Source: Erwinia sp. E_sp_B01_1
Lineage (GTDB): Bacteria > Pseudomonadota > Gammaproteobacteria > Enterobacterales > Enterobacteriaceae
Direction of reading: 5' to 3'
Assembly: GCF_036865545.1 (NCBI RefSeq)
Contig: NZ_CP142208.1
Span: forward strand, 3,224,001 to 3,288,000
Length of the DNA stretch: 64,000 nucleotides
Shown here one piece after another: positions 28,462-38,869 of the stretch. Every line of letters begins with the position of its first letter. Position 1 is the first letter of the stretch. The notes below the pieces were generated by a model. The model saw nothing but the letters and a program-made list of their open reading frames with translations. It was not told where the DNA came from and made no database searches. The translations under genes and the position numbers were made by a program.

Positions 28462-29553
28462 TTGGGCGCCTATTTACTACGCAGACTGCTGCTGATCGTC
28501 CCTACCCTGTGGGCGATCATCACTATCAATTTCTTCATCGTGCAAATTGCGCCAGGAGGCCCGGTCGATCAGGCGCTGGCGAACGTTGAATTTGGCCAGA
28601 CTACCGGTATGCCTGGCGGCGGGAACGCCGGTGAAAGCCACGGCAGAGCCAGCCTGAATGCCAACCCAGGCGACAGCCAGTATCGGGGTTCACGCGGGCT
28701 GGACCCGGAAGTGATAGCCGAGATAACCAAACGTTACGGCTTTGATAAACCCCTGCATGAGCGCTATTTCACCATGCTGTGGAACTACATCCGCTTTGAT
28801 TTCGGCGACAGCCTGTTTCGCAGCAGCTCGGTTATCCAGCTGATTAAAGAGAGCCTGCCGGTCTCTGTCACTCTGGGGCTCTGGAGCACGCTCATCATCT
28901 ATCTGGTGTCGATCCCGCTTGGGATTAAAAAGGCGGTGCGCAACGGCAGTGCTTTTGATATCTGGAGCAGCACGCTGATCATCGTTGGCTACGCCATCCC
29001 CTCTTTCCTGTTTGGTATCCTGCTGATCGTGCTGTTCGCTGGCGGCAGTTATCTGGACTGGTTTCCGCTGCGGGGGCTGGTCTCTGCACAGTTCGACTCG
29101 CTGCCGTGGTATGGCAAAATCACCGATTACCTCTGGCACATTACTCTGCCGGTGATTGCCACCGTGATTGGCGGCTTTGCCACTTTGACGATGCTGACCA
29201 AAAACGCCTTTATGGATGAAATCCGCAAGCAGTACGTTGTGACCGCGCGGGCTAAAGGGCTGGATGAGAGCAAAATTCTCTATCGGCACGTTTTTCGTAA
29301 CGCGATGCTGCTGGTTATCGCCGGTTTTCCGGCCACGTTTATCAGCATGTTCTTCACCGGATCGCTGCTGATTGAGGTGATGTTCTCACTCAATGGCCTT
29401 GGGCTGCTGGGCTACGATGCCACCATTCAGCGGGACTATCCGGTGATGTTTGGCACCCTCTATATCTTCACCCTGATTGGCCTGCTGCTGAACATCCTCA
29501 GCGACATCACCTATACGCTGGTCGATCCGCGTATCGATTTTGAGGGACGCTGA
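28462..29553 (+). CDS. yejB: Peptide ABC transporter permease YejB
   Basis: A 363-residue permease beginning [20 protein letters not shown], with about six membrane helices and the inner-membrane coupling motif [20 protein letters not shown] that docks with the ATPase. The start codon is TTG, preceded by AAGGGG at a good distance and giving the same N terminus as E. coli YejB. A glycine-rich periplasmic loop (about residues 45-75) precedes [10 protein letters not shown]. Its TGA stop shares one base with the yejE start. Confidence 0.94.
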   Translation: MGAYLLRRLLLIVPTLWAIITINFFIVQIAPGGPVDQALANVEFGQTTGMPGGGNAGESHGRASLNANPGDSQYRGSRGLDPEVIAEITKRYGFDKPLHERYFTMLWNYIRFDFGDSLFRSSSVIQLIKESLPVSVTLGLWSTLIIYLVSIPLGIKKAVRNGSAFDIWSSTLIIVGYAIPSFLFGILLIVLFAGGSYLDWFPLRGLVSAQFDSLPWYGKITDYLWHITLPVIATVIGGFATLTMLTKNAFMDEIRKQYVVTARAKGLDESKILYRHVFRNAMLLVIAGFPATFISMFFTGSLLIEVMFSLNGLGLLGYDATIQRDYPVMFGTLYIFTLIGLLLNILSDITYTLVDPRIDFEGR

Positions 29554-30578
29554 TGAGCCGTTTAAGCCCCGTAAATCAGGCGCGCTGGGCGCGATTCCGC
29601 CATAACCGCCGTGGTTACTGGTCACTGTGGATCTTCGCCATGCTGTTTGTACTTTGTCTTGGTGCCGAGCTGCTGGCCAATGAAAAACCGCTGCTGGTGC
29701 ATTATCACGACCGTACCTATTTCCCCCTGCTGATCAATTATGAAGAGAGTGATTTTGGTGGGCCGCTGGCAACGGCGGCTGACTATCAGGATCCCTGGCT
29801 TAAATCGCGCATCGATAAAGAGGGCTGGGCAATCTGGGCACCGATCCGCTTTGGTGACGGCACGATCAATTTTGCCACAGCCGTGCCTTTCCCCTCTCCT
29901 CCTTCAGCGCAAAACTGGCTGGGGACCGATGCCAACGGCGGGGATGTGCTGGCGAGGATCCTGTATGGCATGCGGATTTCGCTGCTGTTTGGCCTGATGC
30001 TGACGCTGATCTCCAGCATCATCGGAATTGTGGTGGGGGCGACTCAGGGCTATTACGGCGGCAAAGTCGATTTGTGGGGCCAGCGGTTTATTGAGGTCTG
30101 GTCCGGGATGCCCACGCTGTTTCTGATCATTCTGCTGTCGAGCGTGATCCAGCCGGGATTCTGGTGGCTGCTGGCGATAACCGTGGTGTTTGGCTGGATG
30201 CAGCTGGTGGGCGTGGTCAGGGCGGAATTTCTGCGCACACGCAACTTTGACTATATCCGTGCTGCCCAGGCGCTGGGCGTCAGCGACAGCAAAATTATGT
30301 CGCGCCACATGCTGCCCAATGCGATGGTCGCCACCCTCACCTATCTGCCGTTTATTTTATGCGGCTCAATCACTACGCTGACCTCGCTGGATTTTCTGGG
30401 GTTTGGGCTGCCGCTGGGCTCCCCTTCGCTCGGAGAGCTGCTGTTGCAGGGCAAAAACAACCTGCAGGCCCCCTGGCTGGGGATCACGGCCTTTTTCTCA
30501 CTGGCGATCCTGCTGTCGCTGTTGATCTTCATTGGTGAGGCGGTACGCGACGCCTTTGATCCCAGTAAGGTGTACTGA
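29553..30578 (+). CDS. yejE: Peptide ABC transporter permease YejE
   Basis: A 341-residue DppC-type permease that pairs with YejB. N-terminal helix near residues 21-40, a periplasmic loop, then five further helices and the coupling motif VRAEFLRTRNFDYIRAAQAL with LPNAMVATLTYLP. Stops and starts overlap by one base on both sides (TGATG), showing translational coupling with yejB and yejF. Confidence 0.94.
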   Translation: MSRLSPVNQARWARFRHNRRGYWSLWIFAMLFVLCLGAELLANEKPLLVHYHDRTYFPLLINYEESDFGGPLATAADYQDPWLKSRIDKEGWAIWAPIRFGDGTINFATAVPFPSPPSAQNWLGTDANGGDVLARILYGMRISLLFGLMLTLISSIIGIVVGATQGYYGGKVDLWGQRFIEVWSGMPTLFLIILLSSVIQPGFWWLLAITVVFGWMQLVGVVRAEFLRTRNFDYIRAAQALGVSDSKIMSRHMLPNAMVATLTYLPFILCGSITTLTSLDFLGFGLPLGSPSLGELLLQGKNNLQAPWLGITAFFSLAILLSLLIFIGEAVRDAFDPSKVY

Positions 30579-32161
30579 TGTCACTGCTGACCGTTAAAAA
30601 TCTGAGCATTGCCTTCCGTCAGGCGGGCGTGGAGCGGCAGGTGGTGACCGACCTGTCGCTCTCTGTAGAAGCTGGCGAAACGCTGGCGCTGGTCGGCGAA
30701 TCCGGTTCCGGGAAAAGCGTCACCGCGCTTTCGATGATGCGTCTGCTGCCAACGCCGCCGGTAGTCTATCCCCAGGGCGAAATTCTGTTTGCCGGTCAGG
30801 ATGTATTGCGGGCCGATGAACGCACGCTGCGTGGCCTGCGCGGCAACCGGATGGCGATGATTTTTCAGGAACCTATGGTCTCGCTCAATCCGCTGCACAG
30901 CATTGAAAAGCAGCTGTATGAAGTGCTGTCGCTGCATCGGGGAATGCGTAAAGAGGCGGCTAAAGCAGAAATGCTCAGCTGTCTGGATCGCGTGGGGATC
31001 CGTCAGGCGGCAAAACGTCTCAACGATTTTCCGCATCAGCTTTCCGGCGGCGAGCGTCAGCGGGTGATGATAGCTATGGCGTTGCTGACGCAGCCGGAGT
31101 TGCTGATTGCCGATGAGCCCACGACCGCACTGGACGTGACGGTGCAGGCGCAAATTCTGACCCTGCTCAGGGAGCTGAAGCAGGAGATGAATATGGGGCT
31201 GCTGTTTATCACCCATAACCTCAATATTGTGCGCCAGCTGGCAGACAACGTGGTGGTAATGCGGCATGGCAGGGCCGTTGAGAGCAATACTACCCTGCCG
31301 TTATTCAGCGCTCCGCAGCATCCTTATACTCAGGCGCTGTTAAATGCTGAGCCTGAAGGTCGTCCTGAACCGGCAGAGAATGAAGCCCCGCCTTTGCTGC
31401 GGGTGGAAAATCTTCAGGTCGCCTTTCCGATCAAACAGGGATTATTACGGCGGATAACTGGCTACCACCATGCGCTTAAATCGCTGAGTTTTACGCTGCG
31501 GCCCGGCGAAACTCTGGGGCTGGTTGGCGAGTCGGGGTCTGGCAAAAGCACTACCGGGCTGGCCCTGCTGCGTCTGATCCCCTCCCGGGGTGAGATCTGG
31601 TTCAGAGATCAGCCGCTTCATCAGTGGGATCGCCGCCAGATGCTGCCGGTTCGCCGTCAGGTGCAGGTCGTTTTCCAGGATCCCAACTCTTCCCTGAATC
31701 CACGCCTTAACGTTTTACAGATCATCGCAGAGGGGTTGCAGGTGCACCATCCTGACCTGACGGCGGCAGAGCGTGAAGCTAAAGTGATTGAGGCGATGGA
31801 GGAAGTGGGTCTGGATGCCGCAACGCGTCACCGTTATCCGGCGGAGTTTTCCGGCGGTCAGCGCCAGCGTATTGCTATCGCCAGGGCGCTGATTTTGCAG
31901 CCTCAGCTGATTATTCTGGACGAGCCAACCTCATCCCTTGACCGTTCCGTGCAGAAGCAGATCCTGGCTCTGCTGAAGAAGCTTCAGCAGAGCCACCGGC
32001 TGGCCTATATCTTTATCAGCCACGATTTGCAGGTGGTGCGTTCGCTGTGTCATCAGGTTGTGGTGCTGCGCGAAGGGGAAGTTGTGGAACAGGGGGAGTG
32101 TGAACAACTCTTTGCCGCGCCTGCGGCGGAGTACACCAGGCAACTTCTTTCGCTGGCCTGA
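30578..32161 (+). CDS. yejF: Peptide ABC transporter ATPase YejF (dual nucleotide-binding domains)
   Basis: A 527-residue ATPase with two fused nucleotide-binding domains. The first has Walker A GESGSGKSV, signature LSGGERQRV and Walker B LLIADEPTTALD; the second has Walker A GESGSGKST, signature FSGGQRQRI and Walker B LIILDEPTSSLD. Each is followed by an oligopeptide-transporter C-terminal region (HPYTQALL). It powers YejB-YejE. Last gene of yejABEF; no terminator with a clear T-run is seen before the convergent yejG. Confidence 0.95.
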   Translation: MSLLTVKNLSIAFRQAGVERQVVTDLSLSVEAGETLALVGESGSGKSVTALSMMRLLPTPPVVYPQGEILFAGQDVLRADERTLRGLRGNRMAMIFQEPMVSLNPLHSIEKQLYEVLSLHRGMRKEAAKAEMLSCLDRVGIRQAAKRLNDFPHQLSGGERQRVMIAMALLTQPELLIADEPTTALDVTVQAQILTLLRELKQEMNMGLLFITHNLNIVRQLADNVVVMRHGRAVESNTTLPLFSAPQHPYTQALLNAEPEGRPEPAENEAPPLLRVENLQVAFPIKQGLLRRITGYHHALKSLSFTLRPGETLGLVGESGSGKSTTGLALLRLIPSRGEIWFRDQPLHQWDRRQMLPVRRQVQVVFQDPNSSLNPRLNVLQIIAEGLQVHHPDLTAAEREAKVIEAMEEVGLDAATRHRYPAEFSGGQRQRIAIARALILQPQLIILDEPTSSLDRSVQKQILALLKKLQQSHRLAYIFISHDLQVVRSLCHQVVVLREGEVVEQGECEQLFAAPAAEYTRQLLSLA

Positions 32162-32193
32162 CAAGCTCGCGGCCTGAGTAAGCCAGTCAGATA

Positions 32194-32560
<367 letters not shown>

Positions 32561-32859
32561 CCGAACTCCCCAGACCGGTAGAGGTAGCGCTGAAGTGGCT
32601 ACCCGGCATTTTTAAACTGATGCAAAGCCATCACCGGTTTGTGCTCCTGCCCCGGCAGTGAAAAGGAGTTATTTTTTGCGAACTAACTCTCATTTTAATC
32701 TTATGTTTACCGCGTTAACGGCGGGATAACAACCATTATGTTGCATAACGGTAACTTTTCCGCTTGGTTATTTTCACAAATGAATAACATTATGCATAAA
32801 AAAGAATTGGTCTGCGCAAAGGGAATTGCAGCGCTGGATAAAAACAGCGTCGTTTGAGA

Positions 32860-33001
32860 GCAGGAACTCAGGTGTTATGCGGGCAAGAAACTCAGGTGAT
32901 ATGCGGGCAGGAAATTTCGGTGTCATGCGGGCAGGGAATTTTGGTGTTATGCGGGCAGGAAATTCCGGTGTTATGCGGGCAGGAACTCAGGTGTTATGCG
33001 G
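32860..33001. repeat. Minisatellite: six tandem 23-24 bp units
   Basis: Six imperfect copies of a unit beginning GCAGGAA and ending GTTATGCGG. The first and last are 23 bp and identical; the four middle ones are 24 bp and differ at a few positions (CTCAGGTG versus TTTCGGTG, TTTTGGTG or TTCCGGTG). The copies lie head to tail with no spacers. This is a candidate variable-number tandem repeat. Confidence 0.92.
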
Positions 33002-33045
33002 AAAGTATGTTGCAGTGCAACGAGAAAGCTTTGCCGGAAGGAAGC

Positions 33046-33066
33046 TGCGCGCCTGTCCGGCGCGCA
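33046..33066 (-). terminator. Hairpin downstream of bcr
   Basis: TGCGCGCC-N5-GGCGCGCA forms a perfect 8-bp stem 8 bp beyond the bcr stop; it lacks a clear T-run. Confidence 0.4.
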
Positions 33067-33073
33067 ACATGAT

Positions 33074-34279
33074 TCAGCTGGCCACAGTATGACGCGGACG
33101 TGTTGCGTGAATAAACAGCAGGATGGAAAGCGTGGCGCAGATAAAAATAGACCCCACCATAGGCCAGGCGCTGTTAAATGAGAGGGTGGATAACAGAGCG
33201 CCCACCAGCGCACCTACACCAAACCGCAGCGTCCCGGCGAGTGAAGAGGCTGTCCCCGCCATATGCGGGAACTCTTCTAAAATCACCGCCATCGCATTTG
33301 ACGACACCATCGCCACGCAGCCAATAAACATCGCCACGCCGAACACCAGCGGCAGAAAGCCCAGATTCAGCGCGCTGACTATCACCATCCAGACGCCCAT
33401 AGTGAACTGTATCAGCAGACCGAAGCGGAACATCGCCAGCGGGCCAAAACGGCGCACCGAGCGGCTGTTAAGCAGCGTCATCAGGAACAGGAACACCACG
33501 TTAAGCGCGAAGTAGTAACCAAAATCCTGGGGTGAGATGTGGTTCAGCTCAATATAGACAAAGGGCCCGGCATTCAGAAAAGAGAACAAGCCGGCAAAGG
33601 AGAAGCCGCTGGCAAGCATGTAACTGAACACGCGCTTATGGCGGAACAGCGAAAGAAAGTTACGCAGCGTGGTTCGCAGATGAAATTTCTGCCGCTTATC
33701 TTTTGGCAGCGTCTCTTTAATCTGCGTGACCACCAGCACAGTGGTGATCACCGCCGCGCCAGAGATGGCCCAGAAAATGGCATGCCAGCTCCAGATCAGC
33801 AGCAGCCAGCCACCGACAATCGGGGCCAGTAAAGGCGCAATAGTCGTGACCAGCATGACAAAGGACATCATGCGGGAAAACTCCTCTTTCGAGTAGCTGT
33901 CACGCATCAACGCGCTGATCACCACACTGCCCGCCGCCGCCGATAAACCGTGCAGCAGACGCATAAAGATCAGCTGGTCGATAGTCTGCGACATGGCGCA
34001 GGCTGCTGCGGCAACCGCAAAAATCAGCGTTCCTGCGGCAATGACCGGCTTACGACCAAAACTGTCCGCCAGGGGGCCATAAAAGAGCTGGCCCAGCGCA
34101 AATCCCAGAATGTAGATATTCAGCGTCATCTGCACGCTGCCTGCCGACACGCCAAATTCACGGGCAATTTGCGGTAGCGCAGGCAAATACATATCAATCG
34201 ACAACGGCATTAACATGGCCAACAGGCCCAAAATCACCACCAGTCCTACCGATGAGTTCTTGTCCTTACGCACCCTCAT
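33074..34279 (-). CDS. bcr: Bcr/CflA family multidrug efflux MFS transporter
   Basis: A 401-residue, 12-helix drug:proton antiporter; in E. coli Bcr exports bicyclomycin, sulfonamides and cysteine. Typical motifs are [20 protein letters not shown] in helix 1, the MFS motif A version [16 protein letters not shown] after helix 2, and [20 protein letters not shown]. It starts [18 protein letters not shown]. It is followed in the same direction by no other gene; rsuA lies 29 bp upstream on the same strand and probably shares a transcript, as in E. coli. Confidence 0.93.
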   Translation of the reverse strand: MRVRKDKNSSVGLVVILGLLAMLMPLSIDMYLPALPQIAREFGVSAGSVQMTLNIYILGFALGQLFYGPLADSFGRKPVIAAGTLIFAVAAAACAMSQTIDQLIFMRLLHGLSAAAGSVVISALMRDSYSKEEFSRMMSFVMLVTTIAPLLAPIVGGWLLLIWSWHAIFWAISGAAVITTVLVVTQIKETLPKDKRQKFHLRTTLRNFLSLFRHKRVFSYMLASGFSFAGLFSFLNAGPFVYIELNHISPQDFGYYFALNVVFLFLMTLLNSRSVRRFGPLAMFRFGLLIQFTMGVWMVIVSALNLGFLPLVFGVAMFIGCVAMVSSNAMAVILEEFPHMAGTASSLAGTLRFGVGALVGALLSTLSFNSAWPMVGSIFICATLSILLFIHATRPRHTVAS

Positions 34280-34308
34280 TGCTCCTTTCCTGTTTAGTTA
34301 ACCTGCCG

Positions 34309-35013
34309 TTAGCGGGGAACAACCACGCTGGCAATTTCTTCTTCGGTCAGTGGACGGTATTCACCCGGCTCCAGATCTTCATCCATCGCGATCTCGCCGA
34401 TGCGTTCCCGGTGCAGTGCCACAACGTGGTTACCCACGGCGGCAAACATCCGTTTTACCTGATGGTAGCGCCCTTCACTGATAGTCAGCCGCACCTGATT
34501 TTCACTGACGACTTCCAGCGTGGCAGGTTTGGTGAGATCTTTTTCATTGTGCAGCTGTACACCTCTGGCGAACTGCTCCGCGGTATCGTCCGCTAACGGA
34601 TTTTCCAGCGTCACCAGATAGGTTTTTTCACAATGGTGGCGTGGAGAGGTGATGCGGTGAGACCACTGCCCATCGTCAGTCATCAGCACCAGGCCGGTGG
34701 TATCAATATCCAGACGCCCTGCCGCATGCAGTTTATAAGCGGTAGGCTCCTGCAGGAAATAGAGCACGGTAGGATGATCCGGATCGTCTGTAGAGCAGAC
34801 ATAGCCCTGCGGTTTGTTCAGCATGAAATAGCGCGGGCCAAACTGCTGTTGCAGAGGATTACCGTCGTATTCAACCTGGTTTTCCGGGGTCAGCTTGAAC
34901 GCGATATCTCTGACCACTTCCCCATCAACGGTGACTTTACGTGCCCGCAGCTCACGAGCGGCAATCGCCCGGCTGACTTCCAGTTGCTGAGCTAAAAATT
35001 TATCAAGTCGCAT
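34309..35013 (-). CDS. rsuA: 16S rRNA pseudouridine(516) synthase
   Basis: Makes pseudouridine 516 in 16S rRNA. The 234-residue protein has an N-terminal S4 RNA-binding domain ([20 protein letters not shown]) and a catalytic domain with the RsuA-family aspartate motif [18 protein letters not shown], plus the segment [12 protein letters not shown] and [16 protein letters not shown] longer frame opens at 35070, but ATG at 35013 aligns with the E. coli start. It is divergent from radD. Confidence 0.95.
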   Translation of the reverse strand: MRLDKFLAQQLEVSRAIAARELRARKVTVDGEVVRDIAFKLTPENQVEYDGNPLQQQFGPRYFMLNKPQGYVCSTDDPDHPTVLYFLQEPTAYKLHAAGRLDIDTTGLVLMTDDGQWSHRITSPRHHCEKTYLVTLENPLADDTAEQFARGVQLHNEKDLTKPATLEVVSENQVRLTISEGRYHQVKRMFAAVGNHVVALHRERIGEIAMDEDLEPGEYRPLTEEEIASVVVPR

Positions 35014-35199
35014 TAAATCTGCACTGCCTGTTTGAGTTAAAAATGAAACCGACGTAGCCGCTAACGGCACGTTTAGAGAAAGAATCTCGAAATGAACCCA
35101 CAGTATATCGGGAGTTAGCCCTCAGGCACAGAGGCTGAGGCGCACGATTGCGGCTTTCGTGGCATAATGCGGTTTTGCTCTCAGATCCCTCAAAAATTC

Positions 35200-36954
35200 A
35201 TGTCGTTTACCCTACGTCCGTACCAACAGGAAGCCGTTGATGCCACGCTCAGCTACTTCCGCCGTTCGCATCAGCCCGCGGTCATCGTGCTGCCTACCGG
35301 CGCGGGCAAAAGCCTGGTGATCGCTGAGCTGGCACGGCTGGCAAGAGGCCGGGTACTGGTGCTGGCCCACGTGAAGGAGCTGGTGGCGCAGAATCACAGC
35401 AAATATCAGGCTTACGGGCTGGAAGCGGATATTTTCGCCGCGGGGCTGCAACGAAAAGAGAGCCGCAGCAAAGTCGTTTTCGGCAGCGTGCAATCTGTCG
35501 CGCGTAATCTGGCGCAGTTTGACAGCGAGTTTACCCTGCTGATTGTTGATGAATGCCACCGGATTAGCGATGCCGATGACAGCCAGTATCAGCAGATCCT
35601 CAGCCACCTGCGCCTGCGTAATCCTCATCTTCGCCTGCTGGGGCTGACGGCCACCCCCTATCGTCTTGGGAAAGGCTGGATTTATCAGTTTCACTATCAC
35701 GGTATGGTGCGCGGCGATGAGAAAGCGCTGTTTCGTGATTGTATTTATGAATTGCCGCTGCGCTATATGATTAAACACGGTTTCCTTGTGCCGCCGGAAA
35801 GGCTGGACATGCCGGTGGTGCAGTATGATTTCAGCCGACTGACCGCTAACGAAAGTGGCCTGTTCAGCGAAGCGGATCTCAACCGTGAACTGAAACAGCA
35901 GCAGCGCATTACCCCGCATATTGTCCAGCAAATCGTCGAGTTTTCTCAGGATCGCGAAGGGGTGATGATTTTCGCCTCTACCGTGGAGCACGCTAAAGAG
36001 GTGCTGGGCCTGCTGCCCGGCAGTAAGGCGATGATCAGTGCCGGAACGCCGGGACCTGAACGGGATGCGCTGATTACCGCCTTTAAAGCGCGGGAGCTGC
36101 GTTATATGGTCAACGTCGCGGTACTGACCACCGGGTTTGATGCGCCGCATGTGGATCTGATTGCCATCCTTCGCCCCACTGAATCTGTCAGTCTTTACCA
36201 GCAAATCGTCGGCAGGGGGCTGCGCCTCTCTCCGGGAAAAACCGACTGCCTGATCCTGGACTACGCGGGCAACCCGCACGATATTTTCACCCCGGAAGTG
36301 GGCTCTCCCAAGGGCAAAAGCGACAATAAGCCGGTGCAGGTTTTCTGTCCGGCCTGCGGGTTTGCCAATACTTTCTGGGGGAAAACCACCGCCGATGGCA
36401 CGATCATCGAGCACTTTGGCCGCCGCTGTCAGGGCGTGATGGAAGATGATGAAGGCGAACGGGAACAGTGCGATTTTCGTTTCCGCTTTAAAAGCTGTCC
36501 GCACTGCAATGCTGAAAATGATATTGCTGCCCGGCGATGCCACGACTGTGATGCCATTCTGGTGGATCCGGACGATATGCTGAAGGCCGCGCTGAAGCTG
36601 AAAGATGCGCTGGTACTGCGCTGTGCCGCCATGGTGCTGGAAAGCGGCTCAGATGAGAAAGGGGAATGGCTCAAGGCGCGTTACTACGATGAAGACGCTA
36701 CTGAAGTCAGCGAGCGATTCCGGCTCAGCACACCCGCGCAGCGTACCGCCTTCGAGCAGATTTTTTTACGCCCCCATCAGCGTGCCCCAGGCGTGCCGCT
36801 GGGCTGGAAGAGCGCTGCCGATATTGTGGCTCTTCAGCCACTGCTGCGCCATCCGGACTTTGTGGTAGCCCGTAAGCAGCGCCACTACTGGCAAATCCGC
36901 GAAAAAATGTTCGATTACCAGGGGCGATACCGGCGCGCCAATGAACTCCGCTAG
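35200..36954 (+). CDS. radD: DEAD/DEAH-box helicase-like protein RadD
   Basis: Superfamily 2 helicase-like ATPase that aids RecA-linked DNA repair and responds to SSB. The 584-residue protein has Walker [10 protein letters not shown] (about residues 33-41), DECH box in [10 protein letters not shown], motif III LTATPYR and motif [13 protein letters not shown]-terminal zinc region has [23 protein letters not shown] and [18 protein letters not shown]. The ATG at 35200 ([17 protein letters not shown]) aligns with E. coli YejH; an upstream ATG at 35167 is also in frame. It is divergent from rsuA. Confidence 0.95.
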   Translation: MSFTLRPYQQEAVDATLSYFRRSHQPAVIVLPTGAGKSLVIAELARLARGRVLVLAHVKELVAQNHSKYQAYGLEADIFAAGLQRKESRSKVVFGSVQSVARNLAQFDSEFTLLIVDECHRISDADDSQYQQILSHLRLRNPHLRLLGLTATPYRLGKGWIYQFHYHGMVRGDEKALFRDCIYELPLRYMIKHGFLVPPERLDMPVVQYDFSRLTANESGLFSEADLNRELKQQQRITPHIVQQIVEFSQDREGVMIFASTVEHAKEVLGLLPGSKAMISAGTPGPERDALITAFKARELRYMVNVAVLTTGFDAPHVDLIAILRPTESVSLYQQIVGRGLRLSPGKTDCLILDYAGNPHDIFTPEVGSPKGKSDNKPVQVFCPACGFANTFWGKTTADGTIIEHFGRRCQGVMEDDEGEREQCDFRFRFKSCPHCNAENDIAARRCHDCDAILVDPDDMLKAALKLKDALVLRCAAMVLESGSDEKGEWLKARYYDEDATEVSERFRLSTPAQRTAFEQIFLRPHQRAPGVPLGWKSAADIVALQPLLRHPDFVVARKQRHYWQIREKMFDYQGRYRRANELR

Positions 36955-36971
36955 CGCCGTTTTTTAATACA

Positions 36972-37000
36972 TTGCCCGGATAGCCGGAGTTGGGTATAAT
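36972..37000 (+). promoter_or_regulatory. Promoter of rplY
   Basis: TTGCCC and TATAAT separated by exactly 17 bp, ending 89 bp before the rplY start codon. The following GCGCCCCGC stretch would be a GC-rich discriminator typical of growth-rate-controlled genes. Confidence 0.75.
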
Positions 37001-37008
37001 GCGCCCCG

Positions 37009-37026
37009 CTTTTGCTGTAGCAAAAG
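37009..37026 (+). promoter_or_regulatory. Hairpin in the rplY 5' leader
   Basis: CTTTTGC-TGTA-GCAAAAG lies at the 5' end of the predicted rplY transcript. The start codon has no strong Shine-Dalgarno sequence nearby. In E. coli L25 is reported to repress its own translation through its leader; this hairpin may be part of that structure. Confidence 0.45.
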
Positions 37027-37089
37027 TTGAACACTCCAACCTGTTGCTGGGTCGCCTGTAGCAGGATAATCAGATAAAGAGATTGAACA

Positions 37090-37374
37090 ATGTTCACTAT
37101 CAATGCAGAAGAACGTAAAGAGCAGGGCAAGGGTGCGAGCCGCCGCCTGCGTACAGCTAACAAATTCCCGGCCATCATTTATGGCGGTGAAGCTGCAGCT
37201 GTAGCTATCGAACTGGACCACGACTCAGTGATGAACATGCAGGCTAAGCCTGGCTTCTACACTGACGTTCTGACAGTTGTTGTTGCTGGTAAAGAAGAAA
37301 AAGTGAAAGTGCAGGCTGTTCAGCGTCACCCGTTCAAGCCAAAACTGCACCACATCGACTTCGTTCGCGCTTAA
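37090..37374 (+). CDS. rplY: 50S ribosomal protein L25
   Basis: Binds 5S rRNA in the central protuberance of the large subunit. The 94-residue short-form L25 starts [20 protein letters not shown] and ends [15 protein letters not shown], the same length as in E. coli. It has its own promoter and a strong terminator, so it is monocistronic. Translation signals are weak in sequence (only AGAG upstream of the ATG). Confidence 0.97.
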   Translation: MFTINAEERKEQGKGASRRLRTANKFPAIIYGGEAAAVAIELDHDSVMNMQAKPGFYTDVLTVVVAGKEEKVKVQAVQRHPFKPKLHHIDFVRA

Positions 37375-37398
37375 CAGCCTTTCGACATCGTTGTGAAG

Positions 37399-37426
37399 AA
37401 AACGCCGCTTATGCGGCGTTTTTTTT
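37399..37426 (+). terminator. Intrinsic terminator of rplY
   Basis: AACGCCGC-TTAT-GCGGCGTT followed by T6, 25 bp after the rplY stop. Confidence 0.92.
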
Positions 37427-37464
37427 GCCTGCGTTTTCCGCGAGGTTTCCCCCGCGAAGCGCCC

Positions 37465-38469
37465 TTATTTTCCGCCGCTACGACGCTGCAGCTGATCCCG
37501 CAGATTGGGTGGCGTGCCTTTAATGGTCAGCGTGTCCGTGGCCGGATCCCAGAAAATGCGTTCCCCCAGCAGCAGCGCATCAAAGTTCAGCGTCATCCCT
37601 CCCCCGCTTCCGGCAAATTTAGTCAGCTGACGCAGCGTGCTGCGATCGGCCGGAAAACTCTCCTCCAGCTCATAGCCCTGCTCCTGAGTGAAAGCCTGGA
37701 AGGTTTTCTCGCCTACCGGTGCCAGCTCGCTGGACAGCCCGGCCAGCTCAATTTCTTCACCGGACTGCAACTGCTCATTGCAGTAGCTGTAGACCTGCTG
37801 ACGGTAGTTCTGCCGTTCATTTTTATCGAGGCTGGCCTCTGAACAGTAATCATCCACTGCCTGCAGCAGGCCACGGTTTTGCGCTTTGGTATCCAGACCT
37901 ACGCTGGCTCCCAGGAAATCCATAAAGAAATCCGAGACTTTACGGCCTACACGGCCACGCAGGAAAGTCAGGTAGCGCGTGGATTCCGGATTGGTTTCCC
38001 ATTCGGTCAGATCGATGCGCGCCACAATGTCAGCATGGTTGATATCCAGATAGTGAGTACTGCTGATATCCAGCTCGTCGTTGACGCGCATACTGTTCTG
38101 GCTGTTCAGCACGGCAACCAGCAAATATTCAACCGCCAGGTAGCGGTAGTGACCGAACAGGACTATACCGCCTTCAGCAAACGGGTATTTAGCCAGCTCA
38201 TCACGCAACCGTCCGGTGGCAGCACGGCTGAAGGCCAGGAAATCATCTTCCCCTTTGCGGCAGTTACGCAGCGCATCGGCCAGTTCGCTCTCTTCATTAA
38301 ACAGGCCATAAGCCTTGCTCTTGGCGCTGTAAACACGGTGCAGCTCTTCCATCATCGCGGTGACGGGGGCGTTGGCAGGCAGCAATGATTCGCGCAGCAC
38401 CACCTCCAGCGTCTGCTCGTCACGCTTAATCAACTGGTGGAGGGCAATCTGCTCGATATCCAGACTCAT
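37465..38469 (-). CDS. yejK: Nucleoid-associated protein YejK (NdpA)
   Basis: A 334-residue nucleoid-associated protein, found with bulk DNA in E. coli and reported to interact with type II topoisomerases. It starts [19 protein letters not shown] and contains the family segment [20 protein letters not shown] near residues 168-187. It is divergent from yejL with 157 bp between the starts, as in E. coli, and convergent with rplY. Confidence 0.94.
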   Translation of the reverse strand: MSLDIEQIALHQLIKRDEQTLEVVLRESLLPANAPVTAMMEELHRVYSAKSKAYGLFNEESELADALRNCRKGEDDFLAFSRAATGRLRDELAKYPFAEGGIVLFGHYRYLAVEYLLVAVLNSQNSMRVNDELDISSTHYLDINHADIVARIDLTEWETNPESTRYLTFLRGRVGRKVSDFFMDFLGASVGLDTKAQNRGLLQAVDDYCSEASLDKNERQNYRQQVYSYCNEQLQSGEEIELAGLSSELAPVGEKTFQAFTQEQGYELEESFPADRSTLRQLTKFAGSGGGMTLNFDALLLGERIFWDPATDTLTIKGTPPNLRDQLQRRSGGK

Positions 38470-38626
38470 GGTAGACTCTCCTTTTCATGTAGGCGCGTAT
38501 TCAATCACCGAGCGCCCCCGCAATCAACAGGCAACAACATTAACCTGCTGCTTACGAGAAAAGTGCAGAAAAAATCGCGCTTTTACGGTAAGATGCCGCC
38601 CTTTAATACTCATAAAATTCGACGTT

Positions 38627-38854
38627 ATGCCACAATCATCCCGCTACAGTGACGACCGCGTGGAAAAACTCCTCGCAGAACTGGCCCATGTGCTTGAAAA
38701 AGACAAGGCCCCTACCGATCTTTCCCTGATGGTACTGGGAAATATGGTGACCAATTTGCTGAATACCAGCGTGGCACCCGCTCAGCGCCATTCGCTGGCT
38801 CGTTCATTCGCCGAAGCTTTACAGGCTTCCGTGCGCGATGATAAAGCCCATTAA
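38627..38854 (+). CDS. yejL: YejL family protein (UPF0352)
   Basis: A 75-residue helical protein of the UPF0352 family, function unknown: [20 protein letters not shown], then [20 protein letters not shown] and a C-terminal DDKAH. Identical in length to E. coli YejL. A much longer frame opens upstream, but it overlaps the yejK start region; ATG at 38627 is the conserved one. It ends 15 bp before yejM and is cotranscribed with it. Confidence 0.93.
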   Translation: MPQSSRYSDDRVEKLLAELAHVLEKDKAPTDLSLMVLGNMVTNLLNTSVAPAQRHSLARSFAEALQASVRDDKAH

Positions 38855-38869
38855 TGTGATGGCTGTGTA

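Larger units (their letters stand above)
32561..33073. other. Intergenic region between yejG and bcr with a minisatellite
   Basis: 513 bp. The left part is AT-rich and should hold the yejG promoter. The right part holds six 23-24 bp tandem repeats (32860-33001) and a GC-rich hairpin (33046-33066) that may terminate bcr. Plus-strand frames through the repeats encode eight-residue repeats but look spurious. Confidence 0.65.

Noticed and set aside
32860..33001. CRISPR array
   Set aside because: The units are directly adjacent without unique spacers and no cas genes are nearby.
32826..33092. Plus-strand frames encoding eight-residue repeats (MRAGNFGV type)
   Set aside because: They result from a 24-bp tandem repeat without stops; two frames are equally open, the start is TTG, and the repeats shift frame at the 23-bp units.
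35212..36543. 443-codon minus-strand frame opposite radD
   Set aside because: It is the antisense shadow of a well-conserved gene, has no recognisable family and no ribosome-binding site.
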